From NCBI GenBank assembly GCA_030621455.1, contig JAUXHQ010000163.1, forward strand, positions 1 through 5,314: a stretch of DNA of 5,314 bases. Reading direction: 5' to 3'. The notes beneath the pieces were generated by a model, which saw nothing but the letters and a program-made list of their open reading frames with translations, ran no database searches and was not told where the DNA came from. This document shows, piece by piece, positions 1 through 4,930 of this stretch. A program made the position numbers and the translations under genes. Positions within the stretch are counted from its first letter, which is position 1. Each line of letters starts with the position of its first letter. Source of the DNA: Deltaproteobacteria bacterium (GTDB lineage Bacteria; Desulfobacterota; UBA8473).

Positions 1-108
1 GCAATGCATCGGGCAGAAATCAACCTGGATGACTTCGGAGCTGCTGACTTTTTCTCCACAGTTGGACTGCCGAAGCCACAAATATCTCTATCAAATATCA
101 CATTATAG
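1..108 (+). CDS. Possible 3' end of an unidentified gene running in from outside the window
   Basis: Frame 1 is open from the first base to a TAG at 106-108 (35 codons). It contains a protein-like stretch reading roughly MHRAEINLDDFGAADFFSTV. I do not recognise the family. The opposite strand is also open across much of the same bases, so strand and coding status are uncertain. No start codon choice can be made because the frame continues beyond the window edge. Confidence 0.22.
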   Translation, partial: AMHRAEINLDDFGAADFFSTVGLPKPQISLSNITL

Positions 109-262
109 GGTACCATCCCCAAAAGTGTAAACTACTTTTAGGTTGAAATGAAGGATGCCCATTAATTCACCAAAAGCCGGAAATATTGGTCACCAACCTG
201 AAACACATATAGAGCCTTAATTAATTTACCACAGGAAATTCCATAATTGGAATCGCTGGGCC
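109..262. other. AT-rich spacer with one short inverted repeat
   Basis: No coding frame is supported here. The only structure seen is a 6-bp inverted repeat, AAAAGT at 121-126 and ACTTTT at 134-139, separated by 7 bases. The remainder is AT-rich (for example TTAATTAATTT around 218-228) and precedes the toxin-antitoxin promoter. Confidence 0.4.
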
Positions 263-291
263 TTGAAAATACCATTTGCATTACCTATGTT
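263..291 (+). promoter_or_regulatory. Sigma70-type promoter of the vapBC operon
   Basis: A -35 box TTGAAA (263-268) and a -10 box TATGTT (286-291) are separated by exactly 17 bases. Transcription would start near 298, only about 14 bases before the antitoxin ATG at 312, giving a very short leader. The assignment rests on box similarity and spacing only. Confidence 0.5.
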
Positions 292-316
292 TTCATGATA
301 TGGTTGCCCATATGAA
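292..316. promoter_or_regulatory. Candidate autoregulatory operator of vapBC
   Basis: An interrupted inverted repeat lies between the -10 box and the antitoxin start: TTCAT-GAT-ATG (292-302) faces CATATGAA (309-316), whose reverse complement is TTCATATG. VapB-type antitoxins and their VapBC complexes usually bind inverted repeats over their own promoter, so the position fits. The match is imperfect (a 3-base insertion in one arm), and this is inference. Confidence 0.3.
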
Positions 317-560
317 GACTACCATAGATATTGCAGATTCATTGTTTTATGAAGCAAAGCGTGTGGCAGCGAGACAAGGCATGACCTTCCGTTCTCTGGT
401 AGAAGCAGCCCTACGGCAGAGGCTTGAATCGGAATCAGTCTCTAAGAAGCCGTTCCGTTTGCGAAAGCATACGTTTCGAGGGAACGGGTTACAGACCGGC
501 TTGGCCGAGGGAGAATGGGGTACGATTAGGCAACACGCGTACGATGGGAGGGGGGGATGA
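312..560 (+). CDS. vapB: VapB-family antitoxin
   Basis: This 82-residue protein is the likely antitoxin of the VapC encoded just downstream. It should bind DNA through its N-terminus and neutralise the toxin through its C-terminus. The N-terminus MKTTIDIADSLFYEAKRVAA (residues 1-20) has the beta-strand and helix pattern of a small dimeric DNA-binding domain. 'FRSLVEAALRQRL' continues the second helix. The tail KPFRLRKHTF...GL...GEW..IR..AYDGRGG (about 47-82) is the acidic and aromatic toxin-binding segment typical of this VapB type. ATG 312 is chosen over the upstream in-frame ATGs at 276 and 300 because the family begins with MKTTIDI, and 276 lies upstream of the predicted -10 box. No clear Shine-Dalgarno site precedes it. 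The gene ends in ATGA shared with vapC, indicating translational coupling. Confidence 0.85.
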   Translation: MKTTIDIADSLFYEAKRVAARQGMTFRSLVEAALRQRLESESVSKKPFRLRKHTFRGNGLQTGLAEGEWGTIRQHAYDGRGG

Positions 561-994
561 TCGCCGTTGATACGAATATTCTCGTTTACGCCCATCGCGA
601 GGATTCAATGATGCATGAGGTAGCTGATCGCTGCCTGATGGAACTGGCCGAAAGCAGGCACAACTGGGCCATTCCCTGGCCGTGCATTCATGAGTTCCTG
701 GCCATCACGACTCATCCTAAGATATATGATCCTCCTACCCCACTTGAAGATGCTATCGAGCAAGTGGAGTGTTGGCTCGAATCGCCATCTCTCGTGTTGC
801 TCGGAGAGACTCGCGGCTACTGGCCTATTTTCAAGGCGACTCTTAAGGCCGGCACGGTACTAGGCCCTCAAGTGCACGATGGCCGCATCGCGTGCCTCTG
901 TCTCTTGCATGGTGTCACGGAGCTTTGGTCAGCCGATCGTGATTTCACTCGTATTCCGGCTCTTGTCACAACAAATCCCCTGGCGAAGATATAA
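557..994 (+). CDS. vapC: VapC-family toxin, PIN-domain ribonuclease
   Basis: This 145-residue PIN-domain protein is predicted to be a Mg2+-dependent ribonuclease acting in the cytoplasm and inhibited by the VapB encoded immediately upstream. The four acidic positions expected of a PIN active site are present: D5 in VDTNILVYAH, E46 in the HEFLAI segment, D108 in HDGRIA, and D127 in SADRDF, with D129 close by. The length fits the family, with no truncation. The start ATG overlaps the antitoxin stop (ATGA, 557-560), and GGGAGGGGGG (about 546-555) serves as ribosome binding site. The RNA target of this VapC cannot be read from sequence; members of the family cut initiator tRNA, other tRNAs or 23S rRNA. 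No hairpin-plus-T-run terminator is obvious after the stop. Confidence 0.92.
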   Translation: MIAVDTNILVYAHREDSMMHEVADRCLMELAESRHNWAIPWPCIHEFLAITTHPKIYDPPTPLEDAIEQVECWLESPSLVLLGETRGYWPIFKATLKAGTVLGPQVHDGRIACLCLLHGVTELWSADRDFTRIPALVTTNPLAKI

Positions 995-1140
995 GTCGCA
1001 GATTCTTATGCATGTGGGTCTTTAATGTCGATAGCATTGTTGGCATTTCCTTTGCTATTCAGTTGAAGTTATACTCTTGGAAGGAGGAGACAAACACCGG
1101 CAAGGCCCTTCGATTGACCAGGTTTTTCTTCCGACTTGCC

Positions 1141-1185
1141 TGATGTCTCGTGAGACACTGATGTCTCAAGGTTTAACATGAGACA
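1141..1185. repeat. Clustered TGTCTC/GAGACA direct and inverted repeats
   Basis: TGATGTCTC occurs at 1141-1149 and again at 1159-1167. TGAGACA occurs at 1151-1157 and 1179-1185. The first pair forms an inverted repeat, TGTCTC-GT-GAGACA (1144-1157). Two more TGTCTC copies lie at 1424-1429 and 1435-1440. The four half-sites within 45 bases could be a protein binding site or the footprint of a dispersed repeat; no regulator is identifiable. Confidence 0.45.
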
Positions 1186-1493
1186 GAACTCTTGCCTGCC
1201 GTGCAGTGTTTTCTTGGGTCTACATGCCGCACGGTGATCTGTAACCAATCGACAACTAGTAGTTTTTTAGAGATTTCCCAAGTTCGTGCCCGTATGCTTT
1301 CCCTTGGCGTTTCTTGATAAGGCCCTTGGCATAGTTCGTACTTCTCAACTGTGAACCCCTTCTCATCCTCGAATGCTCTGACACCGGTAACGAATTCCGG
1401 TGTTTGAGCCCCGTTGCATGAAGTGTCTCATGGTTGTCTCTCATCATACGCCTCCCCCAGATGGCCTATTGACCGCTGTGTTGTCTGTAACAT
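1173..1493 (-). pseudogene. Possible decayed gene, minus strand, interrupted by one TGA
   Basis: Read on the minus strand from ATG 1493 to TAA 1175-1173, one frame is open for 107 codons except for a TGA at 1430-1428. The first part reads MLQTTQRSIGHLGEAYDERQ. After the TGA comes a protein-like stretch including VRAFEDEKGFTVEKYEL and TPRESIRARTWEISKKLL. I recognise no family. A TATAAT box lies just upstream. A competing overlapping frame (1447-1256, 63 codons, starting MMRDNHETLH) has a GGGGGAGG ribosome-binding-like sequence before it, so either, or neither, may be real. In-frame readthrough or selenocysteine insertion is conceivable, but nothing proves it. Confidence 0.22.
1381..1403. repeat. 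Short hairpin inverted repeat
   Basis: ACACCGG (1381-1387) and CCGGTGT (1397-1403) form a perfect 7-bp stem with a 9-base loop. It lies about 24 bases downstream of the in-frame TGA of the minus-strand remnant. No T-run follows on either strand, so it is not a standard terminator. Confidence 0.4.
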
Positions 1494-1499
1494 AGTGAA

Positions 1500-1526
1500 A
1501 TTATAGTGATTGTTCCTGTTTGTCAT
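1500..1526 (-). promoter_or_regulatory. Candidate minus-strand promoter
   Basis: On the minus strand a consensus TATAAT (1505-1500) is preceded by ATGACA (1526-1521), five of six bases of the -35 consensus, with a short 15-base spacer. The predicted start site falls at about 1493, the A of the minus-strand ATG, which would give a leaderless transcript. The short spacer lowers confidence. Confidence 0.25.
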
Positions 1527-1592
1527 GTCTTGGTCTGTCGTTGGCATGGATTTTGATGTATATCCAAACAAACAGCTAAGTTTTACTCATCT

Positions 1593-1631
1593 GACGGCTA
1601 GGGCAACAACTCCTGGCCCCCCTCAGCCATC
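1593..1631 (+). promoter_or_regulatory. Stem-loop in the leader of the ancestral zinc-ribbon gene
   Basis: GACGGCT (1593-1599) pairs with AGCCATC (1625-1631) with one mismatch. Inside it GGGC (1601-1604) can pair with GCCC (1616-1619). The structure ends 19 bases before ATG 1651. It does not match any riboswitch class I can recall; a leader structure or chance folding are both possible. Confidence 0.2.
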
Positions 1632-1650
1632 GGCGCTAAAGAGTAGGTAA

Positions 1651-1677
1651 ATGGAAATTCAGGAAATACGTCTTGAT
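1651..1677 (+). pseudogene. Detached 5' end of the zinc-ribbon gene
   Basis: ATG 1651 starts nine codons reading MEIQEIRLD that end exactly at the insertion point. The frame then runs into the inserted element and stops at TAG 1732-1734, so today it could make only a 27-residue peptide. Joining 1677 directly to 2275 (removing the element and one CTTGAT copy) continues in frame into the zinc-ribbon protein as ...IRLD-TSLDTCPVCG. That gives a 72-residue ancestral product. A weak ribosome binding site (TAGGT, about 1644-1648) precedes the ATG. Confidence 0.7.
1672..1677. repeat. Target-site duplication, left copy (CTTGAT)
   Basis: CTTGAT abuts the left terminal inverted repeat. An identical CTTGAT lies at 2269-2274, flush with the right terminal repeat. 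Both encode Leu-Asp in the same frame, as expected if a single Leu-Asp pair of codons in the host gene was duplicated during insertion. Confidence 0.75.
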
Positions 1678-1704
1678 AGGGCGCATTCCCGAAAAGTAGG
1701 TCGT
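1678..1704 (+). repeat. Left terminal inverted repeat of the element
   Basis: The end starts AGGGCGCATTCC, then CG, then AAAAGTAGGTCGT. It matches the reverse complement of 2242-2268 at 23 of 27 positions. The mismatches are at 1682, 1690, 1691 and 1702. Confidence 0.75.
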
Positions 1705-1749
1705 ATGGATAATAAGGAAACAATTAGGAGGTAGAATGTTTTTCTAGAA

Positions 1750-1780
1750 TGGTAGGGCGGGGTTACGTCCCCGCCGAACT
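1750..1780 (+). repeat. REP-like palindromic unit, left copy
   Basis: This 31-bp unit is a perfect inverted repeat of 2150-2180. Its core GGCGGGG-TTACGT-CCCCGCC can fold into a 7-bp GC stem with a 6-base loop, as expected of a REP hairpin recognised by a RAYT. It is preceded by AGGAGGT (1726-1732) and the minimal frame ATG TTT TTC TAG (1736-1747), so it sits where a gene start may once have been. Confidence 0.8.
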
Positions 1781-1799
1781 TGACATTAATGGAGATTTT

Positions 1800-2186
1800 A
1801 TGCAACGAATTCCTGAACGTTGGGATGGGCCAAATGAATGGTATTTTGTGTCAATAATAACAAAGGATCGTCAACCAATATTTTCAGATGAATCAGCATG
1901 TCTGATTCTGAAACAGTCATTCCACGAGGCACACAAATATTATCCTTTCCGCTTATCAGCGTTAGTGATTCTGCCCGATCATTGGCACGGTTTAATTCAT
2001 CCTGCAAAGAATGTAGTAATTGAACAGGTGGTGGGCGCTGTTAAAAGAGTCGTTTTGAGGGACTTGAGCCATAAAGAATCTATATGGCAAACCCGTTTTC
2101 CGGATCATCGTATTCGTAATGAAGAAGATTTTATGACTCATATGGAGATAGTTCGGCGGGGACGTAACCCCGCCCTACCAATGTAG
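1800..2186 (+). CDS. REP-associated tyrosine transposase (RAYT, Y1 HUH family), C-terminally truncated
   Basis: RAYTs are single-domain HUH nucleases related to IS200/IS605 transposases; they cut and join single-stranded DNA at REP hairpins. Visible here (128 residues from ATG 1800): YFVSIITKDRQPIF (15-28), and ALVILPDHWHGLI (54-66) with the metal-binding H61-W-H63. Then comes IWQTRFPDHRIRNEEDF..HMEI (about 95-117), a hallmark RAYT segment. The family normally continues into a helix with the catalytic tyrosine and an NPVKHG motif. Here the right REP unit begins at 2150 and supplies the last residues VRRGRNPALPM instead. No tyrosine occurs after H63, so catalysis is probably lost. ATG 1800 is chosen over in-frame ATG 1749 because GGAG (1791-1794) precedes it and the upstream codons lie within the left REP unit. 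Confidence 0.82.
   Translation: MQRIPERWDGPNEWYFVSIITKDRQPIFSDESACLILKQSFHEAHKYYPFRLSALVILPDHWHGLIHPAKNVVIEQVVGAVKRVVLRDLSHKESIWQTRFPDHRIRNEEDFMTHMEIVRRGRNPALPM
2150..2180 (-). repeat. REP-like palindromic unit, right copy
   Basis: This is an exact reverse complement of 1750-1780, forming a head-to-head flanking pair around the transposase gene. It forms the last coding part of that gene. Directly after its core, CCCTA (2173-2177) and TAGGG (2184-2188) can form a further small stem. Confidence 0.8.
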
Positions 2187-2199
2187 GGTTCACGGACGC

Positions 2200-2214
2200 T
2201 CGGCGGGGACATAA
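2200..2214 (-). repeat. Partial third REP-like unit
   Basis: TCGGCGGGGACATAA (2200-2214) matches the start of the right REP unit (2153-2167) at 14 of 15 positions, and the other half of the palindrome is missing. It lies between the right REP copy and the right terminal repeat and may be a deletion or partial-duplication scar. Confidence 0.55.
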
Positions 2215-2241
2215 ATCAAATGTGAAATGTGAGGAATAAAA

Positions 2242-2268
2242 ACAACCTACTTTTTTGGAATGCACCCT
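2242..2268 (-). repeat. Right terminal inverted repeat of the element
   Basis: Read on the minus strand from 2268 it begins AGGGTGCATTCC and continues through an A-run to GTAGGTTGT, mirroring 1678-1704. On the plus strand the same bases hold the ATG at 2260 that now opens the zinc-ribbon frame. Confidence 0.75.
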
Positions 2269-2466
2269 CTTGATACGTCCCTGGACACCTGTCCCGTGTG
2301 TGGATATTCCGATGGATTTCACAGCTCATTCAGGGTTGAAGACACCAGTATAACTGTAACCCTCATCTGTCCACAGTGTCACTCTAGGTTTGATCCAGCC
2401 TGGGAGCTGCGAAAAGATAGGCGAGAGGCGACTGCAGGGAGTGATGGATGTTCAAGAGTTCGTTGA
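2260..2466 (+). CDS. Small zinc-ribbon protein, 5' end replaced by an insertion
   Basis: This 68-residue frame encodes a probable zinc-binding protein of unknown role. CPVCGY (residues 11-16) and CPQCH (37-41) supply two CxxC pairs, spaced as in a zinc ribbon, with 'SSFRVEDTSITVTLI' as the intervening beta strands. The rest (DPAWELRKDRREATAGSDGC) is charged. The native start was very probably ATG 1651; the present ATG 2260 and codons for HP come from the terminal repeat of the inserted element, giving MHPLDTSLDT instead of MEIQEIRLDTSLDT. No proper ribosome binding site serves ATG 2260: GAGGAAT (2231-2237) is 22 bases away and GGA is directly adjacent. Expression may therefore be weak or lost. 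Both CxxC pairs remain intact. Confidence 0.7.
   Translation: MHPLDTSLDTCPVCGYSDGFHSSFRVEDTSITVTLICPQCHSRFDPAWELRKDRREATAGSDGCSRVR
2269..2274. repeat. Target-site duplication, right copy (CTTGAT)
   Basis: Identical to 1672-1677 and flush with the right terminal repeat. It encodes Leu-Asp of the zinc-ribbon frame. Confidence 0.75.
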
Positions 2467-2562
2467 CGGCGGCAAAATTCCGAAGGAACGAGGACGGGAG
2501 ACGCAGGGGAAGGGATATTGTTCGGCCATTTCAATACGCAGCATACATGCGATGGATACGGC

Positions 2563-2578
2563 TAGGGACATACCCCTA
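2563..2578. repeat. Short hairpin in the spacer before the YyaL-like gene
   Basis: TAGGG (2563-2567) and CCCTA (2574-2578) form a 5-bp stem with a 6-base loop. The spacer from 2467 to 2669 otherwise shows no gene and no convincing promoter. The hairpin has no T-run and is unlikely to be a strong terminator. Confidence 0.25.
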
Positions 2579-2669
2579 CAATACAATATAAGTTGGAATA
2601 CGGACTGAAAAGATTCGGTTTTTACTGGTGCTCTCCTGTGTTCTCTCGATTATCATCTTGGGGGGTGCT

Positions 2670-4778
2670 ATGACTAACGACAAAAAATTGCAAAAACAAA
2701 GCGGTAACCGTCTGGTTCATGAGAAGAGCCCCTATCTTCTCCAGCACGCTGAAAATCCCGTGGACTGGTACCCTTGGGGTGATGAGGCCTTTGCCCGAGC
2801 GAAGAAGGAAGACAAGCCCATCTTTCTATCGATCGGGTATGCCACATGTCACTGGTGCCATGTGATGGCTCATGAGTCCTTTGAGGACGAGGGAGTTGCC
2901 CACATTTTAAATGAATCGTACGTTTCCATCAAGGTGGACCGAGAAGAACGCCCGGATATCGACATGGTCTACATGTCTGTGTGCCAGGCCCTTACGGGCC
3001 GAGGAGGATGGCCTCTCTCTATCTTTATGACCCCGGACGGCAAGCCTTTTTATGCCGGCACCTATTTCCCGAAAACGAGTCGGATGGGGATGCCTGGCTT
3101 GGTCGATATACTCACCAAGATTAGTACTGTCTGGAAGACCGACCGAGAGCGATTACTCCAGACAGCTCATCAGGTGACCGAGGCCATCCAGCAGAAAGCG
3201 GATTTTGCGGGGAAAGGTGATACCGTTGGCCTGGCTACCCTTCAGAGAGGCAACGAGCAACTCGCCAGGAGCTTTGATCCCAAGTGGGGTGGCTTTGGGC
3301 AAGCACCCAAATTTCCTACACCCCACCAGTTGACTTTTCTGTTGAGATGGCACAGACGTAGCGGTGATTCTGGGGCACTTCAGATGGTGGAAAGGACGCT
3401 CGATGCGATGCGCCGGGGCGGCATTTATGACCAAGTCGGTTTCGGCTTCCACCGATACTCCGTTGATGAAAGATGGTTCATCCCCCATTTTGAAAAGATG
3501 CTGTACGATCAGACGTTACTCGCTATGGCCTACACCGAAGCATATCTGGTCACTGGGAAAGAGAAATATGCTACGGTAACGCGGGAGATATTTACTTACG
3601 TGCTGCGCGATATGACCTCTCCGGAGGGCGGTTTTTTTTCTGCGGAAGATGCCGACAGTGAGGGCAGAGAAGGGCTATTCTATGTTTGGACCCCTGAAGA
3701 GGTCAAGAAGAGCTTAGGAAAAGAGCTTGGCGACCTTATCTGTCGTTTCTATGATATTAAGGATCCTGGTAACTTCGAGGATGGCCTCAGTATTCCCCAC
3801 ATCTCGATGGATCCTGAGGCCTTTTCAAAGAAAATGGGTATGGAACAAAACGAACTCGAAAGCCTTCTGGAAGATGCCAGGCAGAAGCTCTTTGCCCTCC
3901 GCGAGGGACGAATCCATCCCTTAAAAGACGACAAGATTCTGACATCATGGAACGGGCTAATGATCGCTGCGCTCGCCAAGGGATACATGGCCTTTGGTGG
4001 TCAAGAATACATAGATGGAGCAAAACGTGCGGCTTCCTTTGTCTTACAGAGACTCAGGAATGACCAGGGGAGGCTTCTTCGGCGATATAGACAGGGTGAT
4101 GTTGCGTATGCAGGATACCTTGATGATTATGCCTTTCTGGTCTGGGGGCTGATCGAGCTCTATGAGGCGACATTCGATCTCTCCTATCTCGAGGAGGCCA
4201 TTGCTATCAATAGGGCGATGATTGACCTCTTCTGGGATGAGGTAAACGGAGGTTTTTTCTTTACGGGCAAAGGGGATGAAAAGCTCGTTGCCAGGAGCAA
4301 AGAGATTTATGATGGGGCACTCCCTTCCGGCAACTCGGTAGCAGCCTTGAATCTTGTGCGTCTGGCCATGATGACCGGTGACACGGAATTGGAGACAAAG
4401 GCTGACACGCTGACAAGGACGTTTTCCCAACATGTTGCGGCGTGCCCGGCGGGACATTCTCAGTTTTTGAACGCACTTGATTTCATAGTGGGTCCGGCCA
4501 TGGAGGTTGTGATTGCCGGAGATCCAGCTCTTGAGGCTACTATGGAGATGGTCCGCTTGGTGCGAAACAGGTTTCTGCCCAACAAGGTGCTCCTGCTTCG
4601 GCCGGAAGGAGATGAAGGCAGGAGACTTTCTGAGATTGCCCCCTTTGTGAAGGAACTCACGCCCACAAACGGGAAGCCCACGGTTTTTGTATGCGAACAG
4701 CATACGTGCAAGACACCGACAACCAAACCACTCCAGTTGGAAGAGCTGTTAAAAATGCCGGTTTCTACCGACCGCTAG
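2670..4778 (+). CDS. YyaL/SPATA20-family protein: DUF255 thioredoxin-like domain plus six-hairpin glycosidase-like domain
   Basis: This complete 702-residue member of a widespread family is typified by B. subtilis YyaL and human SPATA20; its biochemical role is not settled. The N-terminal DUF255 thioredoxin-like domain (about 13-175) shows [20 protein letters not shown] (13-32), the redox-type C60-H-W-C63, [10 protein letters not shown] (89-98) and GGWPLS (112-117) with the cis-proline position. The rest resembles an (alpha/alpha)6 barrel: DPKWGGFG (203-210), [13 protein letters not shown] (251-263), HFEKMLYDQ (273-281), [11 protein letters not shown] (322-332), LTSWNG (424-429) and LPSGNS (551-556). 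Start ATG 2670 is chosen because homologs begin a few residues before NRLxHEKSPYL and GGGGGG (2660-2665) precedes it. A GTG at 2628 would add 14 hydrophobic residues. No partner gene is apparent; it is probably transcribed alone. Confidence 0.93.
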   Translation: MTNDKKLQKQSGNRLVHEKSPYLLQHAENPVDWYPWGDEAFARAKKEDKPIFLSIGYATCHWCHVMAHESFEDEGVAHILNESYVSIKVDREERPDIDMVYMSVCQALTGRGGWPLSIFMTPDGKPFYAGTYFPKTSRMGMPGLVDILTKISTVWKTDRERLLQTAHQVTEAIQQKADFAGKGDTVGLATLQRGNEQLARSFDPKWGGFGQAPKFPTPHQLTFLLRWHRRSGDSGALQMVERTLDAMRRGGIYDQVGFGFHRYSVDERWFIPHFEKMLYDQTLLAMAYTEAYLVTGKEKYATVTREIFTYVLRDMTSPEGGFFSAEDADSEGREGLFYVWTPEEVKKSLGKELGDLICRFYDIKDPGNFEDGLSIPHISMDPEAFSKKMGMEQNELESLLEDARQKLFALREGRIHPLKDDKILTSWNGLMIAALAKGYMAFGGQEYIDGAKRAASFVLQRLRNDQGRLLRRYRQGDVAYAGYLDDYAFLVWGLIELYEATFDLSYLEEAIAINRAMIDLFWDEVNGGFFFTGKGDEKLVARSKEIYDGALPSGNSVAALNLVRLAMMTGDTELETKADTLTRTFSQHVAACPAGHSQFLNALDFIVGPAMEVVIAGDPALEATMEMVRLVRNRFLPNKVLLLRPEGDEGRRLSEIAPFVKELTPTNGKPTVFVCEQHTCKTPTTKPLQLEELLKMPVSTDR

Positions 4779-4920
4779 GGCCTTGAATAATGGACGATTC
4801 AGCAGTTGGAATTGATTCTTTTACGCTGAATTTCCTGAATACATAACTACCATAATACATACCTGTCGTCAGGAAGAGGGCGAACCTCCATAAAGGGAGC
4901 TCAGAAACCTTTACAGGAAG
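4779..4920. other. Intergenic spacer after the YyaL-like gene
   Basis: No gene is supported. A weak inverted repeat TTCCTGA (4832-4838) / TCAGGAA with a long loop and a small CCTG-TCGT-CAGG hairpin near 4862-4873 are present. Neither is followed by a T-run, so no Rho-independent terminator is called. Confidence 0.35.
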
Positions 4921-4928
4921 AGGGAGGA
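4921..4928 (+). promoter_or_regulatory. Ribosome binding site of the small DUF4177-like gene
   Basis: AGGGAGGA ends two bases before ATG 4931 and fixes that start. It also argues against the minus-strand open frame that crosses this site. Confidence 0.7.
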
Positions 4929-4930
4929 AT

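Larger units (their letters stand above)
995..1650. other. Long intergenic region without a convincing intact gene
   Basis: About 650 bases separate vapC from the interrupted zinc-ribbon gene. On the plus strand there is a ribosome-binding-site-like AAGGAGGAG near 1080-1088 with no good reading frame after it. The region contains TGTCTC/GAGACA repeats (1141-1185 and 1424-1440), a decayed-looking minus-strand frame (1173-1493), several inverted repeats and a stem-loop (1593-1631). These are listed separately. Confidence 0.5.
1678..2268 (+). mobile_element. 591-bp inserted element carrying a RAYT gene and REP-like repeats
   Basis: Boundaries are set by imperfect terminal inverted repeats (1678-1704 and 2242-2268; 23 of 27 positions match) and a flanking 6-bp CTTGAT duplication. 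Order inside: left terminal repeat, 45-base spacer, REP-like unit (1750-1780), truncated transposase (1800-2186), inverted REP-like unit (2150-2180), half REP unit (2200-2214), right terminal repeat. Terminal inverted repeats with a target duplication are typical of DDE-transposase elements and their MITEs. Y1 HUH enzymes such as RAYT are not known to produce them. The RAYT/REP cassette may therefore be a passenger or a nested insertion in a MITE-like element; I cannot assign an IS family. Confidence 0.75.

Noticed and set aside
115..140. AAAAGT...ACTTTT motif thought to resemble a transposon end
   Set aside because: No partner repeat, no transposase and no target duplication are visible in the window, and a 6-bp palindrome in AT-rich DNA is weak evidence.
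1590..1650. Possible cyclic-di-GMP or other known riboswitch before ATG 1651
   Set aside because: AGGGCAAC superficially resembles part of the GEMM motif, but the second conserved half and tetraloop-receptor elements are missing.
2131..2322. Minus-strand 63-codon open frame ending VGRGYVPAEL
   Set aside because: It is the reverse translation of the REP unit, right terminal repeat and zinc-ribbon start. Such frames arise wherever this palindrome occurs.
4044..4703. Long minus-strand open frame of 219 codons
   Set aside because: It lies entirely inside the YyaL-like gene, whose plus-strand motifs are well conserved; this is a shadow frame.
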